Source of the DNA: a bacterium
Lineage (GTDB): Bacteria; Bacteroidota; Bacteroidia; Bacteroidales; Muribaculaceae
Direction of reading: 5' to 3'
Assembly (NCBI GenBank): GCA_004559845.1
Contig: SFWW01000060.1
Span: 1 to 9,063, forward strand
DNA: 9,063 nucleotides
Under the pieces are notes generated by a model. It was given only the letters and a program-made list of their open reading frames with translations. It did no database searches and had not been told where the DNA came from. A program made the translations under genes and the position numbers. Numbering within the stretch: the first letter of the stretch is position 1; each line of letters starts with the position of its first letter. This document shows, piece after piece, positions 1 through 5,216 of the stretch.

Positions 1-108
1 GAATTTGGCGTAGAACCCGACATCAAAGTCAACATCACCGAAGCCGACCGCCAAGCCGGCCACGACACCATCCTCGACACAGCCCTAAACCTCTTAATCA
101 ATTCATAA
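1..108 (+). CDS. C-terminal end of a probable S41 family (C-terminal processing) peptidase, partial
   Basis: The window starts inside an open frame that reads 35 codons and stops with TAA at 106-108. The peptide begins EFGVEPDIKVNITEADRQAG and ends in an amphipathic segment (TILDTALNLLINS). A G-V-x-P-D-I-x-V strand, a short acidic stretch and a closing helix of the form D..L..AL..L is the usual tail of S41 serine peptidases of the tricorn/CtpA type, which cut proteins in the periplasm or at the cell surface. The catalytic Ser-Lys part lies outside the window, so activity cannot be judged. The codons are C-rich in third position, unlike the AT-rich Abi gene that follows. The family call rests on this short tail alone. 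Confidence 0.6.
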   Translation, partial: EFGVEPDIKVNITEADRQAGHDTILDTALNLLINS

Positions 109-220
109 TTCTATGGCTTTGCATGGGGGAAAGCGAATGCACGGCGAAGCCCAAACCCACAGCCTCCCCCGCCAAAAATCCATCTATCGGTAGTGACATA
201 TCATCGGTATGTAATGGGTG

Positions 221-242
221 CCCCCCCAAAAAAAAATTTTTT
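221..242. repeat. Homopolymer block C7-A9-T6
   Basis: Seven C (221-227), nine A (228-236) and six T (237-242) follow one another without interruption. The A9T6 part is a classic intrinsically bent or rigid A-tract. Runs of this length are also prone to replication slippage and to sequencing or assembly error, so their exact lengths may not be reliable. Confidence 0.7.
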
Positions 243-262
243 ACTGTGCCGAAAACACAAAA

Positions 263-303
263 ATAAAGCCGACTTGATAAAGCCGACCTATAAAAAAGAC
301 TAA
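263..303. repeat. Three-copy short tandem repeat, unit 13-14 nt
   Basis: The 11-mer ATAAAGCCGAC occurs at 263-273 and again, identical, at 277-287. A degenerate third copy, ATAAAAAAGAC (8 of 11 matching), sits at 290-300. The period is 14 then 13 nt, longer than one helical turn, and the array ends directly beside the hairpin at 305. It may be an iteron-like protein-binding site or part of an RNA. On the minus strand the third copy supplies the T-rich tail of the neighbouring hairpin. Confidence 0.55.
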
Positions 304-338
304 ACCCCGAGGTTTGTCATAGACAGGGACTCTCGGGG
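290..338 (-). terminator. Strong hairpin with minus-strand T-rich tail (terminator or short hairpin RNA)
   Basis: CCCCGAG (305-311) is the exact reverse complement of CTCGGGG (332-338), giving a GC-rich 7-bp stem. Inside it TGTC (315-318) pairs with GACA (322-325) around ATA, extendable with G-U pairs. Read on the minus strand the hairpin is followed at once by TTTAGTC and six T, the layout of an intrinsic terminator. The plus-strand side has no T-run. It lies about 5 nt beyond where a minus-strand transcript from the inverted-repeat promoter (346-379) would begin, so that transcript would be only about 50 nt long. It could equally end some transcript arriving from the right. Confidence 0.5.
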
Positions 339-345
339 GATTCCG

Positions 346-379
346 TTGCAAAGTTAGCAATCATTTCGTAACTTTGCAA
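346..379. promoter_or_regulatory. Symmetric inverted repeat carrying divergent Bacteroidetes-type promoters
   Basis: TTGCAAAGTTA (346-356) and TAACTTTGCAA (369-379) are perfect reverse complements separated by 12 nt. On the plus strand TTG (346-348), 20 nt, then TAACTTTG (369-376) matches the Bacteroidetes -33/-7 consensus and would start the Abi mRNA near 382, about 22 nt before its ATG. Because the repeat is symmetric, the minus strand has the same elements with the same spacing (-7 box over 349-356, -33 over 377-379) and would start near 343, heading into the hairpin at 305-338. The palindrome could also bind a dimeric regulator covering both promoters. Confidence 0.6.
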
Positions 380-404
380 GAAATTTTCGAGAAAATAGTT
401 AATA

Positions 405-1025
405 ATGAAATATTTTGAGTATGAAAGGGCGTTTTCGCAGGCTCGTTTGAATAAATATTACAATGCTTGTAGTGGCAACACGACAAAAGCCCTGACCTTA
501 TATCGCTATAACATAAAACTATGCCAAAAGTTTTATGGAATTTTGAATATTTTTGAAATAGTATTACGCAATGCTATTAATGACCACTATAAAAGTGTGT
601 TTTCTGATTCAGATTGGATAAAGAATCAATTAAGGCGTGGTGGAATGCTTGAAAATATTCCGCAAAAGAATGAAGTGCTGCGGATAATTCAAGATTTATC
701 AACTCAAGGGCGATATACTAACGATAGGGTCGTTTCATCCGTTTCATTTGGCTTTTGGACTCACTTGTTCACACGTCAGCCATTTAGGCTTGGAGGGCAA
801 AATCTACTTAGAGTATTTCCGAATCGAACACCCGGACTCGGGCAAAGAGCTATATTCAATGAACTAATGAGTATAAAAACATTTAGAAATCGAATAGCTC
901 ATCACGAAGCGATATGCTTTAACGCATCCGGGGTGATTGACATTTCTAATACGCAAGATAAATATCAACGACCTAAAGCTGGTCTGACGGCATTATCTTT
1001 TGCAAGAATTACATTTTTTTTGTAA
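405..1025 (+). CDS. Abi_2 family abortive-infection protein (AbiD/AbiF-like), HEPN-type, probably C-terminally shortened
   Basis: This 206-residue protein opens with MKYFEYERAFSQ and has the usual Abi_2 landmarks in order: an amphipathic helix with F-E-I-V-L-R-N (about 50-56), the conserved S-F-G-F-W-T-H-L-F segment (114-122), and R-N-R-I-A-H-H-E (161-168), which fits the HEPN active-site pattern R-N-x3-H. Family members are abortive-infection or toxin-like proteins thought to cleave RNA during phage infection; the Cas13 HEPN domains are considered relatives. After the HEPN motif, relatives as I recall them continue for several tens of residues through a helical C-terminus. Here only about 38 residues follow, and the last 20 (after DKY at 185-187) look unrelated. 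Base composition is clearly AT-richer than the neighbours, suggesting horizontal acquisition. No antitoxin gene is adjacent. The ATG at 405 lies just downstream of a good promoter. Confidence 0.82.
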   Translation: MKYFEYERAFSQARLNKYYNACSGNTTKALTLYRYNIKLCQKFYGILNIFEIVLRNAINDHYKSVFSDSDWIKNQLRRGGMLENIPQKNEVLRIIQDLSTQGRYTNDRVVSSVSFGFWTHLFTRQPFRLGGQNLLRVFPNRTPGLGQRAIFNELMSIKTFRNRIAHHEAICFNASGVIDISNTQDKYQRPKAGLTALSFARITFFL

Positions 1026-1030
1026 ATTTG
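999..1030 (+). promoter_or_regulatory. Bacteroidetes-type promoter for the PEGA/Sel1 gene, inside the 3' end of the Abi gene
   Basis: TTTG at 999-1002 and TAAATTTG at 1023-1030 are separated by exactly 20 nt, a full match to TTTG-N20-TAnnTTTG. Transcription would start near 1036, leaving a leader of about 10 nt before the ATG at 1047. The stop codon of the Abi gene (1023-1025) forms the first bases of the -7 box, so coding sequence and promoter overlap. Confidence 0.65.
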
Positions 1031-1046
1031 CAAAAAAAACACGGTC

Positions 1047-2066
1047 ATGAGATTTTTCACTCTGTTCATACTGATAGCTCTGTCGGCTGCGGCAAACGCA
1101 CAGGAACAAAAGATAAACATCAAGGTGGCGCCGACTGACGCCATAGTGATAGTAGACGGCAAAATCGTAAAGTTGCAGGATGGCAAAGCCACATTGACAT
1201 TGCCTGCCGAAATTGAGTACACCTACTCGGTGGCATGCGACGGCTACGAGGGAGCGGACGGCTCGTTCCGGCTGAAAACTAAATCGCCCTTCAACCTCAC
1301 GGTGGAGCTCAACAAGGAGGACGGAACAGAATGCACAGCTGCAACGACAGATGTGACAGAGGATAAGTTAGAAGATTTTCTGAAGGCGCAATACGAGTCT
1401 AAAAATTATAGCCTTATGCTGCCGGTAATCGACAGATTCCCGGATAATGCCCATTCGCTATTTTACAAAGGCTGTCTGTATTACTACGGCCGCGGAGTGG
1501 ACAAAGACAGAGCGAAAGCAATAGAGCTGTGGCAGCAGAGCGCTGAAAAAGACTGCGGCGACGCCTACAACCGCCTCGGGCTCGTAGCCGAAAGCGGCTA
1601 TTTTACCGGCTCCGCAGGCGATAAAGCCAATCAGCTTGGCGCAGAATATTACAAGAAAGCCATAGCGCTGGGGAACTCTATGGCAAAATACAATCTTGCC
1701 CTTTCGTATTATCACGGAAGCATCAAAAGAAACGACAAGGAGGCATTCCGACTGTTCGGAGAAGCGGCCAATGAAGGAAACGCCGACGCAATGGCCTTCT
1801 ACGGACACTGCATGGAGCTGAATTACGACAAAGATTATTTCAAGGGCGTATCGAAAGCCGAACGTCTTTCCGAAGCTCTTAAGTGGATAAGAAAAGCGGT
1901 CGAAAACGGCAGCACCGTCGGCTGTTATTACCTCGGAAGCGCTTACTATTACGGCAAACTGGGTCTCGCATCCAACACAATGGAGGCATACGAATGGTTC
2001 AAGAAAGGTGCGGACAACGGTGACAACGACTGCGCCTACTTCATACAGCAACATTATAAATTGTAG
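1047..2066 (+). CDS. Secreted PEGA-domain and Sel1-repeat protein
   Basis: The 339-residue product has a Sec signal peptide (basic start MRFF, hydrophobic core, cleavage likely after ANA at 18). Residues about 22-88 (INIKVAPTDAIVIVDGK, then a V..C.DGYEG strand) resemble a PEGA domain, a small beta module of surface proteins. After an acidic linker (about 90-115), residues about 134-339 form roughly five Sel1-type helical repeats, recognisable from A..LG..Y..G...D...A..W..KAA..G spacing, for example YNLALSYYHG and CYYLGSAYYYG. Sel1 repeats are scaffolds for protein-protein contacts; no enzymatic motif is visible. The protein is likely periplasmic or secreted. It has its own promoter and is probably monocistronic: the next gene is on the opposite strand 420 nt away. 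Its specific role cannot be deduced. Confidence 0.8.
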   Translation: MRFFTLFILIALSAAANAQEQKINIKVAPTDAIVIVDGKIVKLQDGKATLTLPAEIEYTYSVACDGYEGADGSFRLKTKSPFNLTVELNKEDGTECTAATTDVTEDKLEDFLKAQYESKNYSLMLPVIDRFPDNAHSLFYKGCLYYYGRGVDKDRAKAIELWQQSAEKDCGDAYNRLGLVAESGYFTGSAGDKANQLGAEYYKKAIALGNSMAKYNLALSYYHGSIKRNDKEAFRLFGEAANEGNADAMAFYGHCMELNYDKDYFKGVSKAERLSEALKWIRKAVENGSTVGCYYLGSAYYYGKLGLASNTMEAYEWFKKGADNGDNDCAYFIQQHYKL

Positions 2067-2486
2067 ACTTCTATAGGACTGTAAAGCCGTTTTTGCGGTT
2101 GCGGGGAACGTAAAATTTTTGTAATTTTTGCAATGCAGTTCATTTCAACTGATACTAAAATATATTCATTTTTTGGGTTATGATAGTAACCACTTGCTGT
2201 GGGGGATTGATATTTTCCCAAATTCAATCATGGGAAAGATTGCATCATTATAGCCAAAAGAGCCGCCTTTGTGGCAACCCTTTCGTTGTGATTGACAATG
2301 TTTTAATAGTGGTCAGAAAACGTAGCCGTTGTTGAAGTAGCAGGCAGATGCCACATCCGCTTTTAGATGTCATTTACTGCCTCAAGGCAACTCTGCCCGA
2401 AGCAACTTTCGCCTACCATTTGCGAGTGAGCCTCGGCTTTACATCATTCCATCCGAGCATGATATCCATCTATTTTGTGCATGATA
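2067..2486. other. 420-nt intergenic region between convergent genes, no gene recognised
   Basis: Neither strand shows a plausible complete gene. Visible structure: TTTCCCA (2214-2220) and TGGGAAA (2231-2237) form a 7-bp hairpin with a 10-nt loop. GCCAAAAG and CTTTGTGGC around 2254-2275 form an imperfect hairpin. A run of short GGCA/TGCC pairs can fold in alternative ways (2343-2352, 2378-2389, 2386-2397). GCATGATATC is repeated at 2457-2466 and 2479-2488, flanked by CATCCG (2450-2455) and CGGATG (2491-2496). None has the T-run of an ordinary terminator. It may be a structured RNA, a dispersed intergenic repeat or decayed mobile DNA. Confidence 0.55.
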
Positions 2487-3158
2487 TCAACGGATGCTAT
2501 TTGTTTCAAACGGATAGCGTGGTTCGTTTTCGTCTTTTATCACCACCTTCATGCCCACCTCGGCATAGTGTTCTTTAAAATGGATGATATCGGCATCGGA
2601 AAGGCGAATACATCCTTCGCTATCGCGACCGGGCATCTTGTCTTCGTTGCCGGTATTACCGTGAATGCCAATCCCCTTGTGGGGCGTTTCGAGGCGCAAA
2701 AACCACTTTCCATACGCCAAGATAGGTCCTCTGCCATCGCCAAAGTCATGCACCCAAGTGGATGCGTCTTTAATTTCGCTGATAGTGAACGGCTCATCCA
2801 TGGTGCACGACGGTGTTTTCATATCGCCTTCCTTTTCTTTTTGTCCTTTCAAGCGGCTCAGGCACACCGGATAGCGTGCAATGAGGGTGGTGTCGCCATT
2901 CACGGTGGCATACACATTGAGGCGAAGTTCGCGCTTGGAAATCACCACAAAAGCGCTACCGGGGTCGTAAGCACCTTCAAAAAACACCTTCGCCGTGTCG
3001 GGGCGAAATTTGCCCTCGGCTATTTCTGCCGGCTGTTCATCGGGATTCACAGCGGTGCTGTCGGCTGCTGAGGCATTGCCCGATTCACCTTTACAAGAAC
3101 TCATTGCCAAAGTCAGGGCAAAAACCATGATTGAAAAGGATAGAAAACCACGTTTCAT
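2487..3158 (-). CDS. L,D-transpeptidase (YkuD domain) lipoprotein
   Basis: The 223-residue product begins with a lipoprotein signal (MKRGFLSFSI, hydrophobic core, then M-S-S-C with Cys22 as the acylated residue), followed by a low-complexity Ala/Ser/Asp/Glu tether to about residue 50. The YkuD domain covers about 65-210. Its catalytic block is complete: I-H-G-N (His166) and S-E-G-C-I-R with Ser180, Gly182, Cys183 and Arg185. Such enzymes form or edit 3-3 crosslinks in peptidoglycan, or attach proteins to it, through a Cys acyl-enzyme; a hydrolytic or other role is possible. It should sit on a periplasm-facing membrane. The gene lies 34 nt behind the HTH-like gene on the same strand and is probably co-transcribed with it. 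The start is supported by the lipobox placement and an AT-rich leader. Confidence 0.88.
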   Translation of the reverse strand: MKRGFLSFSIMVFALTLAMSSCKGESGNASAADSTAVNPDEQPAEIAEGKFRPDTAKVFFEGAYDPGSAFVVISKRELRLNVYATVNGDTTLIARYPVCLSRLKGQKEKEGDMKTPSCTMDEPFTISEIKDASTWVHDFGDGRGPILAYGKWFLRLETPHKGIGIHGNTGNEDKMPGRDSEGCIRLSDADIIHFKEHYAEVGMKVVIKDENEPRYPFETNSIR

Positions 3159-3192
3159 AGATTTTATAGTTAATGGGTTGATATTTTTCTGT

Positions 3193-3786
3193 TTAGGATA
3201 TTTCTAAAAGCTCTACTTTTACGCCGCCTTTTTTGCCGCAAATGTAGCTCATGGGCTTATCAAAGCCGTCGTGAATCAGCTCGTCGATAAAGAGGGGTTG
3301 ACTGTTGAAGAAATAAAGGCTCTTAAAGGTGTCGCCCACAGCGAGTTTGGAATTGATGGATTGTTCCACCACGAAGGAATTGTCGCCGGTGTACATAATC
3401 ACGATTTGTCGGTTGGGTTCCCACGTGATTTTCAATCGGTCGCCTTTTTTCAATGAATTGCTGCGGATACCTTTGCCCAAAAATTCTTGCGAGGTGGCGG
3501 TATGGTCGAGGTGCACGAGAAATGCCTCCCAATTTTTGAAGTCCAAAAATCGAGCCAGTAGCGATAGGGTGGTCACGCTCGGCACATTTCCATCGTCGAT
3601 AAAATTCCAAATGCGCTTGAGGGTATTGACCGATACATATTCGTGGATTTTCGTTTGAATACGTTCGGAGAGCTCCACGAAATCGTTGGAGGTGGCCATA
3701 GTGTGTCCCATTGTGCTTTCCACACACGAGCGCAAAGCGGTGAGTTCTCGCCCGTCTTTCTTCAGTTTGCCTCTACTTTTACTCAT
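3193..3786 (-). CDS. HTH-like Bacteroidales protein of unknown function (putative regulator)
   Basis: The 197-residue product has no signal peptide. Its N-terminus is basic (MSKSRGKLKKDGRE). Residues about 35-92 show a helical pattern common in Bacteroidetes proteins: DFVELSERI, then VSVNTLKRIWNFI, then TLSLLARFLDFKNWEAF. The V-S-x-x-T-L-K-R-I-W helix looks like a recognition helix and the whole resembles a Cro/CI-like helix-turn-helix. The rest (about 105-197) is predicted beta-rich (LKKGDRLKITWEP, then RQIVIMYTGDNSFVV), possibly a small sensory or oligomerising barrel. DNA binding is inferred, not shown. A -7 box upstream at 3869-3876 suggests it heads its own transcript, with the L,D-transpeptidase gene 34 nt downstream, so it may be linked to envelope control. 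Confidence 0.65.
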   Translation of the reverse strand: MSKSRGKLKKDGRELTALRSCVESTMGHTMATSNDFVELSERIQTKIHEYVSVNTLKRIWNFIDDGNVPSVTTLSLLARFLDFKNWEAFLVHLDHTATSQEFLGKGIRSNSLKKGDRLKITWEPNRQIVIMYTGDNSFVVEQSINSKLAVGDTFKSLYFFNSQPLFIDELIHDGFDKPMSYICGKKGGVKVELLEIS

Positions 3787-3868
3787 AGTGCTAAAGGAAT
3801 AGTGAGTATAAATAATCTGAATAGTAAGTAATTATGCAGAACAAAAAATAGAATTGCCGTTTCGCACA

Positions 3869-3876
3869 CAAATATA
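3869..3876 (-). promoter_or_regulatory. Minus-strand -7 box for the HTH-like gene
   Basis: On the minus strand the bases read TATATTTG, a perfect TAnnTTTG box. Transcription would start near 3863 with a leader of about 75 nt before the ATG at 3786. No clear TTTG is found at the standard 20-nt distance upstream; the nearest TTTG is about 12 nt away. The promoter is therefore plausible but only half supported. Confidence 0.45.
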
Positions 3877-3916
3877 CGAATAAATTTGCAAAATAGCTGT
3901 GTTCTGCAGCAAAAAA

Positions 3917-4675
3917 TCAAGCAGGGCAAAGCTGAAAATTAAGAATGGTGCAGGCGCGGGCGTGGCGCACATAGAGTCGAAAGGTGCCTGACTGCATTTC
4001 CGGTGGCATTTGTTGCAAGGCGCCGGGGCGAAGGCGCACCTCGAAATCTGTGCTTTTTTTGCCACTATTCACCGTAATACATTCAAAATAGGCGGCATCG
4101 GGCTCGGCAAACATTGCTTCGCACTCTTTCGTGGGTACGCTCACAAGCAAATTTTTATCCGGCGACACACTGCCCACTTCGGTGTACATGTTGGGCAAAC
4201 CGTTGCCATCGGGCATAAATTGGGCAAAATTCACGATGGCGCCCACTATCTTCTTGGCACTATCTTTGATGAAATCATCGACCCACATTCTGTAATACGG
4301 GCGGTCGAGAATCACTGCCACCTTGCCGGAAGGAAAGCGAACCACATCGCCGTTGCGGATGGCTAAATAGCCGCTGTATTGCTCCACAGCCGCTTTGTCG
4401 GTGAGGGTGCTGAGGTTGGGCTCGTTTTCTTCCACATGCCCCAGCGACTGTGCCTTTGGCACCTCAATAAAGCGATATTGCTCCGATATGAAGTTCATAT
4501 CGCGCGTGATGTGGATGTCGGTTTCGCCCATCAGGGTGCAGCCGTGGTCTTCGTCCATCATGTTGAGCACCACCATATCGTCGGGCACGTCGTACAAAGG
4601 CGGCTCGTCGCAGCTCGCCATCGTGAAAGCGAGAACGCCTGCGGCAAGCACTTTTGGAAGAAATCGCACTGTCAT
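3917..4675 (-). CDS. Bacteroidales lipoprotein of unknown function
   Basis: I start this gene at the ATG at 4675 (MTVRFLPKVLAAG) because it gives a compact lipoprotein signal ending in M-A-S-C, with Cys22 followed by D-E-P-P. Acidic residues right after the lipidated Cys are typical of Bacteroidetes lipoproteins sent to the cell surface. A TTG two codons further up is possible but unlikely. The mature part (252 residues in all) is probably beta-rich, with NMMDEDHGCTLMGETDIHI near the start, NFISEQYRFIEVPKAQSLG, and aromatic-rich segments. It recalls the small lipoproteins called DUF5036 in Bacteroides, but I cannot confirm that. No catalytic motif is seen. The gene follows the beta-barrel gene by 10 nt, so the two are almost certainly co-transcribed and may act together in the outer membrane. 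Confidence 0.7.
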   Translation of the reverse strand: MTVRFLPKVLAAGVLAFTMASCDEPPLYDVPDDMVVLNMMDEDHGCTLMGETDIHITRDMNFISEQYRFIEVPKAQSLGHVEENEPNLSTLTDKAAVEQYSGYLAIRNGDVVRFPSGKVAVILDRPYYRMWVDDFIKDSAKKIVGAIVNFAQFMPDGNGLPNMYTEVGSVSPDKNLLVSVPTKECEAMFAEPDAAYFECITVNSGKKSTDFEVRLRPGALQQMPPEMQSGTFRLYVRHARACTILNFQLCPA

Positions 4676-4685
4676 AGGCAAGAAT

Positions 4686-5144
4686 TTAGAAAGCGTATTT
4701 CAGCCCCACGCCGGTAATGAAGCGGGTGGCGTGGTCCACCATTTGGAAGGTTTCTTCGGTGTAGAGGGCGAAATTTCTGCCAATATTAAATTCTACGCCG
4801 CAGCCCACATTGGCGCCACATTTATTCACATCGCCTTTCGCATTCACATAGGCAAAACCTGCCATAGGATACACATTGAAACCTACGTGTGAATCAATCA
4901 CATATTGCAAATTGATATTCACATTGGTGAAATGACCGGCATCACCTTTTTCGCAAGAGTAGATGAACTCGGGCGAAATGCGTAAATTGTCTAAAAATTG
5001 GTATTCCAATTGAAAACCGAAGCCGGAATTTCCGCCTTTTGATGAATAGTCGTAGTCTACGCCAAACTGCATGTTCGGTTTCATTGCCATAGCGGCGGTG
5101 GCGGAAAGAAGTGCCACAAAAAGGAATAAAAATAATTTTTTCAT
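4686..5144 (-). CDS. Small outer-membrane beta-barrel protein
   Basis: The reading frame stays open to 5192, but the natural start is the ATG at 5144. It gives a clean signal peptide (MKKLFLFLFVALLSATAAMA, cleavage about residue 20), while the upstream 16 codons are polar and would spoil it. The 152-residue protein shows alternating aromatic strands typical of an 8-strand OmpA/OmpX-like barrel: MQFGVDYDYSS, GFGFQLEYQFLD, ISPEFIYS, NVNINLQYVID, HVGFNVYPMAGFAYV, GVEFNIGRNFALYTE, and the terminal GVGLKYAF ending in Phe. Two Cys residues (109 and 115) in a predicted loop or strand region could form a disulfide. It sits 72 nt behind the YitT gene and 10 nt before the lipoprotein gene. The ligand is unknown. 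Confidence 0.78.
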   Translation of the reverse strand: MKKLFLFLFVALLSATAAMAMKPNMQFGVDYDYSSKGGNSGFGFQLEYQFLDNLRISPEFIYSCEKGDAGHFTNVNINLQYVIDSHVGFNVYPMAGFAYVNAKGDVNKCGANVGCGVEFNIGRNFALYTEETFQMVDHATRFITGVGLKYAF

Positions 5145-5216
5145 AACTCTGCTTTTTTTTGAATATGTGTTATTTCCACTGCTCTCTCTCAAAATCGAGT
5201 AGGCTGCGGTGGGAGA

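Larger units (their letters stand above)
109..404. other. Non-coding region upstream of the Abi_2 gene, rich in structure
   Basis: No convincing gene is present between the S41 stop and the Abi start. Reading left to right it holds a GC-rich stretch (112-180) with a GGGGGA/TCCCCC pair too far apart to be a clear terminator. Then come a C7-A9-T6 homopolymer block (221-242), three head-to-tail copies of a 13-14 nt unit (263-303), a strong hairpin (305-338) and a perfect 11-bp inverted repeat (346-379) that carries promoter boxes. The spacing suggests a composite regulatory or small-RNA region belonging to the Abi gene, or the scar left when that gene was acquired. Confidence 0.6.

Noticed and set aside
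113..193. A 26-codon small frame (starts MALHGGKRMHG) after the S41 gene.
   Set aside because: Its composition is unlike a protein, and there is no promoter or other support. It is better treated as intergenic.
263..303. Short regular repeats considered as a CRISPR array beside the Cas13-related Abi protein.
   Set aside because: The unit is only 13-14 nt with 2-3 nt between the 11-mers, leaving no room for spacers. No cas genes are present.
346..379. The 11-bp inverted repeat considered as a transposon end or attachment site.
   Set aside because: The arms match promoter boxes with correct 20-nt spacing on both strands, there is no transposase, and I see no second copy in the window.
1458..2054. 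A 198-codon minus-strand frame opposite the PEGA/Sel1 gene.
   Set aside because: The plus strand encodes a signal peptide and regular Sel1 repeats. The antisense product is a Val/Phe/Cys-rich shadow without domain logic or its own promoter.
2348..2578. A 76-codon plus-strand frame entering the gap at 2067-2486.
   Set aside because: It has no recognisable domain, signal or promoter, and its last third overlaps the end of the L,D-transpeptidase gene antisense.
2475..3071. A 198-codon plus-strand frame over the L,D-transpeptidase gene.
   Set aside because: The minus strand has an intact lipobox and the complete YkuD catalytic motif. The plus-strand frame is a shadow.
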